A stretch of DNA of 64,000 nt. Source: Helcococcus ovis (GTDB lineage: Bacteria > Bacillota > Clostridia > Tissierellales > Peptoniphilaceae). The position numbers were made by a program, and so were the translations under genes. The stretch covers positions 682,001 through 746,000 of the forward strand of contig NZ_CP119081.1 of assembly GCF_004524775.2 (NCBI RefSeq). The letters are read 5' to 3'. Shown piece by piece: positions 26,789 through 35,325 of the stretch. The notes under the pieces were generated by a model. That model was not told the origin of the DNA, searched no databases, and worked only from the letters and a program-made list of their open reading frames with translations. Position 1 is the stretch's first letter; each line of letters starts with the position of its first letter.

Positions 26789-28200
26789 AATTATTATTAA
26801 ATCAAATTAAATATAATTTAAAATTTAGAATAATATTCTTTTATATGATAGTATTTGTTATATTTATTTCAATATTTGAAATTTTTACATATATATCACT
26901 AAAAGATTATTATTTTAGTAATATTAAATCTAATATGCTGGCTCAAGCAAAATATAGTATCGAATTATATGATTCATCAATATCAGAGTATTCTTTATCA
27001 GAAGTTGTATTAAATGAAAGATTTGAATTTTTGAATAATATTCAAGGACAAGTACAAATTTTAGATAATACAGGAGTTTTGTATTATGATAATACCGGTT
27101 CTTCAGATATAGGTAAAAATATAATTAAGGTAAGTAATTTAATAGAAACTAAAGAAAATTATAGATTTGATCATAGTGATAATTTAATTTCATTAATTTA
27201 TCCCATTAAATCTAATAATATACAAATAGGAATATTGAGAATTATAAGTGCTACAAATAATTTATATAGAGAAATAACATTAAAAATGATAATTTTTGTT
27301 ATTTTTGGTTTATTTTCCATTTTAATCGGCTTGCTTGTATTGTACTATTTTGCTAAGAAATTTTTAGTCCCTATAAACAAATTAACAAATTTAGCAAATA
27401 AATTGTCTGACGGTCAATATAGTGAAAAATCCAACATGGATTATCATGGAGAAATTGGTGAGCTGGCACGTACGATGGATGAGTTAAGTGAAAATATTAT
27501 AAAAAAGGAAGAAATTAAAACTGATTTTATATCGTCAATTTCTCACGAGCTGCGTACCCCTTTAACTTCCATTAAAGGATGGGCAATGACGCTTCAAGAT
27601 AGGGACATTGACGAAGAAACTGTAGAAGATGGATTAAAAATTATTGAGAAAGAAGCAGATAGATTATCTGCAATGGTAGAAGATTTACTAGATTTTTCAA
27701 GATTTACATCTCCTAGATTTACTTTATCAAAATCTCATTTTGATATAGTTCCTGTTGTTAAAAACATTGTAAATCAATTAAAACCTAGAAGTTTGGAAAG
27801 AAAAATCAATCTTATTTATGATTATTCTGATCAAAATATAATGATAGTAGCTGATGAAAATAGGTTAAAACAAGTATTCATTAATTTGATTGATAATGCT
27901 ATAAAATTTACACTTGAAAATGGCTCTGTAGTAATAACTATTAAACAAGATTTACAAACAGAGATGCTTATTTGTGAAGTTGTAGATACGGGTATCGGTA
28001 TAAACGAAGATGAAATTAATCTTGTAACTACAAAATTTTATAAGGGAACATCTGAGGGGTCGCACACCGGACTTGGTTTATCAATTGTTGAAGAAATAAT
28101 TTTACAACATAAAGGCACGCTTGAAATAAAAAGTAAAATAAATGAAGGTACGACAATTCATTTTGAAATTCCAATCGGAGGTAAAGATGAAGAAATTTAA
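26776..28200 (+). CDS. Sensor histidine kinase
   Basis: The 474-residue membrane kinase has an N-terminal transmembrane helix (about 18-40), an extracytoplasmic sensor (about 45-165) and a second transmembrane helix (about 172-195). Next come a HAMP linker, the HisKA domain with phospho-His257 in SHELRTPLTSIKGWA, and an HATPase_c domain (about 335-470). The ATPase shows the N box (FINLIDNAIKF), DTGIGI and GLGLSIVEEII. It resembles the WalK/PhoR class, but there is no PAS domain. It overlaps the regulator by 13 bp and the following lipoprotein gene by 14 bp. Confidence 0.93.
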   Translation: MGKLKLLLNQIKYNLKFRIIFFYMIVFVIFISIFEIFTYISLKDYYFSNIKSNMLAQAKYSIELYDSSISEYSLSEVVLNERFEFLNNIQGQVQILDNTGVLYYDNTGSSDIGKNIIKVSNLIETKENYRFDHSDNLISLIYPIKSNNIQIGILRIISATNNLYREITLKMIIFVIFGLFSILIGLLVLYYFAKKFLVPINKLTNLANKLSDGQYSEKSNMDYHGEIGELARTMDELSENIIKKEEIKTDFISSISHELRTPLTSIKGWAMTLQDRDIDEETVEDGLKIIEKEADRLSAMVEDLLDFSRFTSPRFTLSKSHFDIVPVVKNIVNQLKPRSLERKINLIYDYSDQNIMIVADENRLKQVFINLIDNAIKFTLENGSVVITIKQDLQTEMLICEVVDTGIGINEDEINLVTTKFYKGTSEGSHTGLGLSIVEEIILQHKGTLEIKSKINEGTTIHFEIPIGGKDEEI

Positions 28201-29698
28201 GATTTTTCTATTTATTATTTTTACAATTTTATTAACTTCTTGTTCAAGTTCAAATATTGATATAAGTAAGAATTTAAATTCAATTGAAAAACCGGATAAC
28301 AAATTGGATATTACTGGAAAATGGAAACTATTAGAAGCCATTGATATTTCTACAGGTAAAAATACTGATGAAGTTGGCAATGCAACTACCCTGTTTATTT
28401 CAAAAAAAATATTTGACTTTAATGATACCTATATATTAGAACCGAATATTACTTCAAGATATGTAAATTATCTTACTTATTTGAATAATAAAATTTCAAA
28501 AGTTCCGGAAAAATTATTAATCAAAAAAGATACAACTGTAGTTTATAAAATTTTTAATAATATATCATATTCACAAGAGTTTACCAAAATATCTGATACA
28601 AAAATAATAACTATTGATTTAGGTAAAGTTTATATTTATGAAAAAGAGAAAAAATTAAGTGAAAAAGAAATAGAAAATAAATATAATGAAATAAAGTCAA
28701 TAACAGATGGAAAACAGATAATCAAAAATCCAAGATTTGGATTATCGATTGCTTTTAGAAATAAAAAGTCAGATAAAAATGGTAAAATAGACTATGATTA
28801 TTACACATATTATATAAAAAAAGATGATAAGGATGAAAAAGTAAATATACTAAAAGTTGAAAATATTGTAATCCCAAAATCTTCAGGATTATGGACTGTT
28901 TCAAGTGTTTTTAATAGAAATGCCGAAACTGATTATGGAAAATACACCTTATCAGCTAATTCAACATTTTTAGATGAAGATTTAAAGAAAAATGTAATAA
29001 CTGACAGTTTTTTTAAAAGAATTGATTATGTAAATAAGGATTATATTGCTATTACAAATTTCAATTATCAAGGAAACACAGTTTCGGAAAATTATAATAT
29101 TTATAACATAAATAATATATCTACTAATCAACCTCTAGATATAAATAAGATTGCAGGTATCCAAGGTAATAACATTTATCTTTCAAAATATAAAGAATAT
29201 TTTAATATTTTAAGTGAAAGACAAGATCTGAAAAATCTAGATTTTAAGCCTAATACAAGTAATATTGGTATTATTAGAAGTAGTAATAATTGGAAATTTA
29301 TATCCGGTATTGATCAAGTAATTGATAATGATAAAGGATCGAGATTATTTAGGCAATTTAACCTGGATATTACTCCTGTTGTTAATATAGGTCAAAGTGA
29401 TTCGACATCATTTTCATGGAGAGAAATAATCTCTAGAAAGCCGGGCTCCATAGATGCTGTAGTGTCACCGGATAAAACTTATATTTTGATTCAAACAGAA
29501 AATTCAATAGAATTGTATCCAATATTTTTCAACTATATAGGAAATAATCCACTATTTATAATACAAAACACGAAAAATTATGAACTTGTTATGAGCCAAT
29601 GGGCAACAGATGAAAATATTAACGGATTGTACAATGAGTATAACAAATTAAGAAAAATTAATAGTTATACTATATATCCAAAGACACCTACAAATTAA
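28187..29698 (+). CDS. Large putative lipoprotein co-translated with the two-component system
   Basis: The family is not recognised. The 503-residue product starts with a lysine tip, a hydrophobic run and the lipobox LTSC (Cys at about 18), followed by Ser/Asn linker. The mature part is rich in Asn, Lys, Tyr and beta-like, ending in KTPTN. ATG 28187 lies behind GGAGGTAAAG and inside the end of the kinase gene, so translation is coupled. That suggests an envelope sensor partner or target of the two-component system. B. subtilis YycH/YycI-like partners are single-pass membrane proteins, not lipoproteins, so this is not an obvious homologue. Confidence 0.75.
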   Translation: MKKFKIFLFIIFTILLTSCSSSNIDISKNLNSIEKPDNKLDITGKWKLLEAIDISTGKNTDEVGNATTLFISKKIFDFNDTYILEPNITSRYVNYLTYLNNKISKVPEKLLIKKDTTVVYKIFNNISYSQEFTKISDTKIITIDLGKVYIYEKEKKLSEKEIENKYNEIKSITDGKQIIKNPRFGLSIAFRNKKSDKNGKIDYDYYTYYIKKDDKDEKVNILKVENIVIPKSSGLWTVSSVFNRNAETDYGKYTLSANSTFLDEDLKKNVITDSFFKRIDYVNKDYIAITNFNYQGNTVSENYNIYNINNISTNQPLDINKIAGIQGNNIYLSKYKEYFNILSERQDLKNLDFKPNTSNIGIIRSSNNWKFISGIDQVIDNDKGSRLFRQFNLDITPVVNIGQSDSTSFSWREIISRKPGSIDAVVSPDKTYILIQTENSIELYPIFFNYIGNNPLFIIQNTKNYELVMSQWATDENINGLYNEYNKLRKINSYTIYPKTPTN

Positions 29699-29766
29699 AT
29701 ATTAGAATATGTATGTTTATTTTTTTGTTTTATCATGAATGACAATATCATAACAAAATACGCTAA

Positions 29767-29795
29767 TTGACAAAATAATTAAAATTTGATATTAT
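29767..29795 (+). promoter_or_regulatory. Sigma-A promoter upstream of the surface-protein gene
   Basis: A perfect TTGACA (29767-29772), 17-bp spacer and TATTAT (29790-29795). A transcript starting near 29802 would carry a leader of about 140 nt including the inverted repeat at 29816-29911. Confidence 0.7.
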
Positions 29796-29815
29796 TTCCC
29801 GTGCATATGACAAAA

Positions 29816-29911
29816 AAATAAGTTTTAAATAGTGCATTTTCATTCGAAATTGACGCTTGTATATAATAATTATCTATGATTAATTTAAATGCAACTATTT
29901 AAGACTTATTT
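29816..29911. repeat. 24-bp inverted repeat around a second promoter-like segment
   Basis: Arm 29816-29839 matches the complement of 29887-29911 with one mismatch and one extra base. The 47-bp interior holds TTGACG at 29850-29855 and TATGAT at 29875-29880 (19-bp spacing) as well as TATAAT at 29862-29867. There is no T-tract after the second arm, so this is not a terminator. It could form a hairpin in the leader or mark an invertible segment. Confidence 0.6.
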
Positions 29912-29941
29912 AATTATAAATATAATATAGTAGGAGAATTA

Positions 29942-31462
29942 ATGAATAACAGTAAAAAAAATAGGATATTAAAATACTCCATAAGAAGGTTTTCTATAGG
30001 AGTAGTATCTGTAGTTGTTGGAGCATTTGCTATATTTGGAGCTTCAACATTTGAAAATTCAAAAAACTATGGAGTTGTTTATGCGAATGGTTATAGTGAC
30101 TTGAAAATAACTATTGTTGGTAAAGAAATAACATTATATTCAGAGATGTTTAAGAATACTCTTGATTTGAAAAATGTAAAATTAATAGTTTTAGATAATA
30201 TTGATAATATTAAAAAAGAAATAAAATTGGAAAAATATAGAGATAATCATACTTTATATAAGGGAACCTTAAATGAAGAAAATTTTGATAAAAAATTTCA
30301 AGTTGAGTTGGAAAATATGAAAGGAGAAAAGACAAAATATACTACTAAAGAAGGAATTTTAAAAAAATCATTATTTAAAGAAATATTATTGAAAAAAGAT
30401 AAAGCTGAAGCAGCAAAGAAAGCCGAAGCAGCAAAGAAAGCTGAAGAGGCAAAAAAAGCCGAAGAAGCAAAGAAGGCTGAAGAGGCAAAGAAAGCCGAAG
30501 AAGCAAAGAAGGCTGAAGAGAAAAAGAAAAAAGCAGAAGCAGAAGCAGCAAAGAAGGCTGAAGAGGCAAAGAAAGCCGAAGAAGCAAAGAAAGCCGAAGA
30601 AGCAAAGAAGGCTGAAGAGGCAAAGAAAGCCGAAGAAGCAAAGAAGGCTGAAGAGGCAAAAAAAGCCGAAGAAGCAAAGAAGGCTGAAGAGGCAAAGAAA
30701 GCCGAAGAAGCAAAGAAGGCTGAAGAGGCAAAAAAAGCCGAAGAAGCAAAGAAGGCTGAAGAGGCAAAAAAAGCCGAAGAAGCAAAAAAAGCTGAAGAAG
30801 CAAATAAAAAGGCTGAAGAGGCAAAGAAAAAAGCAGAAGCAGAAGCAGCGAAGAAAAAGGCAGAAGCCGAAGCAAAGAAGGCTGAATTAGAAAAGAAACA
30901 AAAAGAGGAAAGAAATCAATTAAAACCTGGTATTAAAAAAGGTTGGGAAAAGAAAGCTGATAATAAGTGGTATTTTGTAAAAGATAATGGCGAATTAGCT
31001 AGATCAGAATGGTTATATGACAATAATTACTCATCATGGTATTACTTCAACAATAATGGAGATATGGCATCAAACAAATGGATAAAACACACAGACAATG
31101 AGTGGTATTACTTATTCAAAAATGGTAAGATGGCAAAAAATGAGTGGTTTTATGATAATAATTACTCATCATGGTATTACTTCAACAATAATGGAGATAT
31201 GGCTACAAATAAATGGATAAAAGATACAAACAGTAAATGGTACTATTTATTAGGAAATGGAAAGATGGCAAAATCATATTGGTTATATGACAATGACTAT
31301 TCATCATGGTATTACTTCAATAATAGTGGAGATATGGCATCAAATAAATGGGTAAAAGATACAAATGGTAAATGGTATTATCTATTAGGTAATGGTAAAA
31401 TGGCTAAATCAACAACAATTAATGGTTGGTACGTAAATGCTAACGGTGTTTGGGAAAAATAA
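29942..31462 (+). CDS. YSIRK-type surface protein with KAEE repeats and choline-binding-type wall repeats
   Basis: The 506-residue precursor has a YSIRK-G/S signal peptide (KYSIRRFSIGVVSVVVG), which directs secretion near the division septum in streptococci and staphylococci. A folded N-terminal part (about 45-150) follows. A charged low-complexity rod made of AKKAEE/KKAEAEA units spans about 153-319 and is likely a long helix. The C-terminal part (about 330-506) holds cell-wall-binding repeats with WYYFNNNGDMASNKW and WYYLLGNGKMAK patterns, the choline-binding type. No LPXTG sorting signal is seen, so attachment is non-covalent. The domain layout resembles pneumococcal PspA/PspC. It is transcribed from 29767 and may be variable. 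Confidence 0.85.
   Translation: MNNSKKNRILKYSIRRFSIGVVSVVVGAFAIFGASTFENSKNYGVVYANGYSDLKITIVGKEITLYSEMFKNTLDLKNVKLIVLDNIDNIKKEIKLEKYRDNHTLYKGTLNEENFDKKFQVELENMKGEKTKYTTKEGILKKSLFKEILLKKDKAEAAKKAEAAKKAEEAKKAEEAKKAEEAKKAEEAKKAEEKKKKAEAEAAKKAEEAKKAEEAKKAEEAKKAEEAKKAEEAKKAEEAKKAEEAKKAEEAKKAEEAKKAEEAKKAEEAKKAEEAKKAEEAKKAEEANKKAEEAKKKAEAEAAKKKAEAEAKKAELEKKQKEERNQLKPGIKKGWEKKADNKWYFVKDNGELARSEWLYDNNYSSWYYFNNNGDMASNKWIKHTDNEWYYLFKNGKMAKNEWFYDNNYSSWYYFNNNGDMATNKWIKDTNSKWYYLLGNGKMAKSYWLYDNDYSSWYYFNNSGDMASNKWVKDTNGKWYYLLGNGKMAKSTTINGWYVNANGVWEK
30400..30890 (+). repeat. Coding tandem repeats of AAG/GAA-rich 36-bp and 18-bp units (KAEE)
   Basis: The segment repeats AAAGCCGAAGAAGCAAAG-type units alternating with AAGGCTGAAGAGGCAAAG, many of them in exact copies, coding AKKAEE. 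Synonymous changes (GCC/GCT, GAA/GAG) alternate regularly, which points to duplication of a 36-bp unit. Copy number is likely to vary between strains. The opposite strand is open only because of the repeat. Confidence 0.8.
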
Positions 31463-31540
31463 ATACGTTAATAATAAAAATGTTGCTATACCAATAACTG
31501 ATGTACAATCATTCAAAAAATTGAAAGTTCCCTTTTCAAA

Positions 31541-31642
31541 TACCCATAGGGCACAAGTAGTGTTGGTGAAGAATTAAAGTAAGACTTTAAGAGAATTAAA
31601 AGGTAAAATTTTTAATTCTCTTTTATCTTTATAGATGTAAAT
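31541..31642 (+). repeat. 102-bp intergenic element, copy A, with an intrinsic terminator
   Basis: The element begins TACCCATA, includes an AGTAGTGTTGGTGAAG block and ends ATGTAAAT. Its second half has the hairpin AAGAGAATTAAAA with TTTTTAATTCTCTT plus T-run, which also ends the surface-protein transcript. A second copy of equal length is at 54141-54242. Confidence 0.5.
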
Positions 31643-31753
31643 TAAATTTTAAATAAATAGACAATTAAAAAAACTCATTCTGCCCCAAATGCCTTAATAT
31701 TAAGCATTTTGATATTATTAAACACGGTTTTAAGCATACTTTTATTCATTTAT

Positions 31754-31936
31754 ATGTACAAACAATATATTACTTTAATAAAAAAACATTTACCTAATGT
31801 AAACACTTTTGACAGATTTCACATTATCAATATTCTTTCAAGAGCCTTAAATAAAACAAGAATTGAAGTGATGAAAAAACTTTCTACTTCAAGTATGGAG
31901 TACAAAAGATTAAAACGATTTTGGAAACTGATTTAA
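31754..31936 (+). pseudogene. ISL3-family transposase fragment
   Basis: About 60 codons match the middle of ISL3-type transposases: a MYKQYITLIKKHLPNV segment, then DRFHIINILSRALNKTR and RLKRFWKLI before a stop. These are the Asp and DRFH block of the DDE domain. No upstream catalytic region, N-terminal zinc finger or terminal repeats are present, so it is a relic that cannot move. An ISL3 origin is well supported by the motif. Confidence 0.7.
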
Positions 31937-32022
31937 AAAATATTAAAAAAGTTAATAATAATGACATTCATAAAAAATAATTTTTTAATATAATAAAATT
32001 ATAAGAATATTAGGAGGTTTTT

Positions 32023-32807
32023 ATGAGCATAATTGAAACTTTGATGCAAAAATATTTAATATATAGTGAAAGAATTAATGACATAGATATTAAAGGGAGA
32101 TTAAATATAAAAAAAAGTAATGAAACAATACAATATTATCATGTGGTAAATGATGATGGGAAAATTGTTGAAAAATACATTTCTAAAGAAAATATTAATT
32201 TCATTAGGAGCTTTGCTCAAAAGTCATATAATAAAAATTTGAAACGTTTCATTAATAAAAGGATTAAAATTTTAAATAAATTAAAAGATTTTAAACATGA
32301 TTAATTAGAAAAAATTTATGATAATTTATCTATTGATAGAAAAATCTCGTGACACCTATTTTTCCAACTTATAAACAAAAATTAGATAAATGGAAAAATA
32401 GTAATTATAAAAAAAATGAAATAAATCCTGAATAAAAAATTTTTTATACAAAAAATGGGGAATATGTAAGGTCTAAGTCTGAAAAAATTTTAGTAGATTT
32501 ATTTTACGATTTGAAGATTCCGTATAGATACGAATGCCGGATTATATTGAAAAATGGATTTACATATTATCCAGACTTTACATTTTTAAGTCCGTTTACA
32601 TGTCAAGAAATTTATTGGGAACATTTTGGAATGATGGAATATGAAAATTATTCGAAAAATGCTTTAAGAAAAATAAATAGATATTATAATAATGGAATCA
32701 AAGAATTTGACAATTTAATTATTACAATGTAATCAAAAAATGTTCCATTAAATATTAAAATTGCTGAAGAAAAAGCAAGGAAGATTTTATTAAAAGAAGA
32801 TAGTTAA
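32023..32807 (+). pseudogene. Broken PDDEXK-nuclease-like protein of unknown role
   Basis: The N-terminal part (32023-32304) has the GRLNIKKSNETIQYYHV and EKYISKENINFIRSFAQK blocks of a clostridial family of about 300 residues. After the stop at 32302 the family continues in other frames: VTPIFPTYKQKLDKWK, then GEYVRSKSEKILVDLFYDL, PYRYECRIIL, YYPDFTFL and IYWEHFGMM, and finally PLNIKIAEEKARKIL. The PDF and YWEH pieces look like a PDDEXK nuclease core. At least two internal stops and one frameshift interrupt it. The first part keeps an AGGAGG ribosome site. It is a decayed gene next to an IS relic. Confidence 0.65.
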
Positions 32808-32832
32808 CCTTTTTATACTTTAAAAACAAAAA

Positions 32833-32872
32833 TTACCTCTCAAAAACTAAAAAATGAAAATTTGAGAGGTAA
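32833..32872 (-). terminator. 12-bp perfect stem, minus-strand T-run
   Basis: TTACCTCTCAAA (32833-32844) pairs with TTTGAGAGGTAA (32861-32872). A T-rich tract follows only in the minus-strand sense. It may be a second stop for rpmB read-through or a relic. Confidence 0.4.
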
Positions 32873-32957
32873 AAAATGTGAGAAATTTATAAGAAATGTG
32901 AGAAATTTAAAAGTTAAGAACCACATCTATAATTTCATATCAAATTCTATTTAACAT

Positions 32958-32990
32958 AAAAAGAACTACTGAATTCCTTCAATAGTTCTC
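32958..32990 (-). terminator. Intrinsic terminator of rpmB
   Basis: On the minus strand GAACTATTGAA pairs with TTCAGTAGTTC (one mismatch) and runs into TTTTTATG, just after the rpmB stop. Confidence 0.75.
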
Positions 32991-32994
32991 ATGA

Positions 32995-33201
32995 TTAAGC
33001 TTCTTTATTGTATGATGGTCTTTCTACTAAACCTGATTTTAATGCAGCTGTAGATACCCAAATTCTTTGAACTTTTCCATCTACAACAGCTTTAACTCTT
33101 CTTAAATTTGGTTTAAATGATCTTTTAATTTTTCTATGTGAGAATGTTACTACATTACCAGCTTTTTTTCTTTTTCCTGTAATTGCACATTGCTTTGCCA
33201 T
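32995..33201 (-). CDS. rpmB: 50S ribosomal protein L28
   Basis: L28 is a small basic protein of the large ribosomal subunit. The 68-residue product reads MAKQCAITGKRKKAGNVVT, SFKPNLRRVKA and RIWVSTAALKSG, all hallmarks of L28. The ATG at 33201 has TAGGAGGAATATT directly before it, so the upstream ATG in frame is not used. There is only one CxxC-type Cys, so it is the zinc-free form. The gene is monocistronic with its own terminator and is divergent from asp23. Confidence 0.93.
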   Translation of the reverse strand: MAKQCAITGKRKKAGNVVTFSHRKIKRSFKPNLRRVKAVVDGKVQRIWVSTAALKSGLVERPSYNKEA

Positions 33202-33240
33202 AATATTCCTCCTAACTTGATGTATTCCATTACTTGAACA

Positions 33241-33270
33241 ATTATAACATAAATAATTAAAATTTTGCAA
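33241..33270 (-). promoter_or_regulatory. rpmB promoter, sharing its -35 with the divergent promoter
   Basis: On the minus strand TTGCAA (33270-33265) is followed after 18 bp by TATAAT (33246-33241). TTGCAA is its own complement, so the same six bases serve the opposite promoter. Confidence 0.65.
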
Positions 33271-33293
33271 GTTATTCTTAATACTGATATAAT
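33265..33293 (+). promoter_or_regulatory. Promoter of the asp23-fakA-recG operon
   Basis: TTGCAA (33265-33270), 17-bp spacer, then perfect TATAAT (33288-33293). AAGGAGG lies close to the ATG at 33324. Confidence 0.7.
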
Positions 33294-33323
33294 TTATATA
33301 TAAAAAGTTAAGGAGGTCATTTT

Positions 33324-33674
33324 ATGTCAGCTACATTGAAAAATAGTTATGGTAAAATTGCTATTGATAATAAGGTTATTGCTACTATAGCTGCAGAATC
33401 AGCACAAGAAACGTATGGTATTGTTGGTTTAGTTGCTCAAAATACTAAAGACGGAATTTTTGAATTACTTAAGTTTGAAAATAAAACAAAAGGTGTTAAG
33501 GTTACTGTAAATGGTGACATAGTAGATGTTGATTTAGTTGTAATGATGGAATTTGGCGTAAGAATTGCGGTTGTTGCAGACAATATTATTGAAAAAGTTA
33601 AATACAATATTGAAAAAAATACACACTTAAAAGTTAATTCCGTAAATGTTATTGTACAAGGAATTAGAGTTTAA
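33324..33674 (+). CDS. Asp23/Gls24 family envelope stress response protein
   Basis: The 116-residue protein has the family core: YGKIAIDNKVIATIAAESA, then ETYGIVGLVAQ, and VDVDLVVMMEFGVRIAVVA. Members of this family (YloU, Asp23) bind to the membrane side and relate to cell-wall stress. The order asp23-fakA-recG matches the conserved yloU-yloV-recG block in Bacillota. It is the first gene of its operon. Confidence 0.93.
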   Translation: MSATLKNSYGKIAIDNKVIATIAAESAQETYGIVGLVAQNTKDGIFELLKFENKTKGVKVTVNGDIVDVDLVVMMEFGVRIAVVADNIIEKVKYNIEKNTHLKVNSVNVIVQGIRV

Positions 33675-33685
33675 TTGGGGGTAAG

Positions 33686-35323
33686 ATGAAAAATTTTAAT
33701 CACTTTGATTTAAGAAAGGGGATTACATCCGCTTATAATAATCTTGAATCAAATAAAGAATATGTTAATGGTTTAAATGTTTTCCCGGTTCCGGATGGTG
33801 ATACCGGTACAAATATGTCATTGACATTTAAATCAGTAATGAAAAAATTAAATGAATCAGATGGTGATATGAAGTCGATAGCAAAGGCATTGTCAACGGG
33901 TTCATTAATGGGTGCAAGAGGTAACTCAGGAGTTATATTGTCACAATTGTGCAGAGGTGTTGCTAAAGTTGTGGAAAAATTAGAACTAGTTGAGATTGTT
34001 AATTTGGTAGAAGCATTTGAAAGTGCAAAAGAAACGGCATATAATGCTGTATTGAAACCAACTGAAGGGACTATCCTAACTGTAAGTAGAATGATTGCTG
34101 AATTTGCTAGAAAAGAATTCTTAAAATATGATAGAATTGATGAATTTTTAAGAGCATGTATTGATGAAGGTAAAAGAGCGTTGATGTCCACACCGGAAAT
34201 GCTACCAGTTTTAAAAGAAGCGGGAGTAGTTGATGCAGGTGGACAGGGACTTATTTTTATTTTAGAGGGCTTTTATAAAGGGATTAAAGGTGAAGAAGTT
34301 GAATTAACAGTAAATGTTGAAGATATTAAATCGATAGATTTTGATAAAGTAATTCAACACCATTCTGATGTAAAACCTGAAGATATTGTGTATGGATATT
34401 GTACAGAGTTTTTAATAAATCATGATGGTACACAATCTTATGAAGAATTTAAAAAAGAAATTGAAAAATATGGTGATTCTATAGTTTGTGTAGGAGTAGA
34501 TGAATTGATTAAAACTCATATACACACAGATGATCCTGGATTAGTTCTATCTTTAGCAAGAAAAAGGGGAGAATTATCAGATATAAAAATTGAAAACATG
34601 AGATTCCAAAATGCTGAGGTTAATAGAATAAAAGAAAAACAACAAAATAAAAAAGAAGCTAAAGCTAAAAAGTATGGCTTTGTAAGTATTTCTATTGGTG
34701 AAGGATTCGATGATATTTTTAAGGAATTAAATGTCGACAGATTGATAAAAGGTGGTCAAACAATGAATCCATCTACAGAAGATATTGTTGAAGCTGTTAA
34801 TGATGTAAATGCAGAAAATGTGTTTGTATTTCCAAATAATAAAAATATTATTTTAGCTGCAAAACAAGCTATTGATTTAGTTGATAAAAACTTAATTGTT
34901 GTAGAAACAAAATCCATACCACAAGCATTTACAGCTATAATTAATTTTGATGAATCATTATCACCAAAAGAAAATTTTGAAAACATGACATCATCATTAG
35001 ATGAAATTACTAGTTTGCAACTAACATATGCAGTTAGAGATACAAAAAGTGGAGATTTAGAAATAAATAAAGATGATTTTATTGGATTAGAGTCAGGAAA
35101 AATTGTAGTTAAAGGAAATGATTTAGAAAAGACATTTTTAGAATTAATCAAGCATGCAATTACTGATGAACATTCTGTAATATCAATATTTTATGGGGAA
35201 GATATTAAAGAAAAGAATGCAAATGATTTATTAGAAAAATTAGAAAAATTATATCCTGATTTAGATATTCAAATTAATTTAGGGGGACAACCGCTTTATT
35301 ATTATATTGCATCGTTAGAATAG
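33686..35323 (+). CDS. fakA: Fatty acid kinase FakA / DAK2-type protein (YloV)
   Basis: FakA phosphorylates fatty acids bound to FakB, letting them enter phospholipid synthesis through the PlsX/PlsY route. The 545-residue product has the DAK2 (DhaL) ATP-binding domain (about 1-200). The Mg/ATP motif NVFPVPDGDTGTNMSLT and the GARGNSGVILSQL block are visible. A central domain and a C-terminal DegV-like segment complete it. The length matches FakA. No fakB is in the window, but plsX and acpP lie at 44047-45254. The start has a GGGGG site 12 bp after asp23. Confidence 0.9.
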   Translation: MKNFNHFDLRKGITSAYNNLESNKEYVNGLNVFPVPDGDTGTNMSLTFKSVMKKLNESDGDMKSIAKALSTGSLMGARGNSGVILSQLCRGVAKVVEKLELVEIVNLVEAFESAKETAYNAVLKPTEGTILTVSRMIAEFARKEFLKYDRIDEFLRACIDEGKRALMSTPEMLPVLKEAGVVDAGGQGLIFILEGFYKGIKGEEVELTVNVEDIKSIDFDKVIQHHSDVKPEDIVYGYCTEFLINHDGTQSYEEFKKEIEKYGDSIVCVGVDELIKTHIHTDDPGLVLSLARKRGELSDIKIENMRFQNAEVNRIKEKQQNKKEAKAKKYGFVSISIGEGFDDIFKELNVDRLIKGGQTMNPSTEDIVEAVNDVNAENVFVFPNNKNIILAAKQAIDLVDKNLIVVETKSIPQAFTAIINFDESLSPKENFENMTSSLDEITSLQLTYAVRDTKSGDLEINKDDFIGLESGKIVVKGNDLEKTFLELIKHAITDEHSVISIFYGEDIKEKNANDLLEKLEKLYPDLDIQINLGGQPLYYYIASLE

Positions 35324-35325
35324 GT

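Noticed and set aside
30375-30875. Leu/Pro-rich minus-strand protein of 166 residues
   Set aside because: It is the complement of the KAEE repeats of the surface-protein gene. It has no ribosome site or start support.
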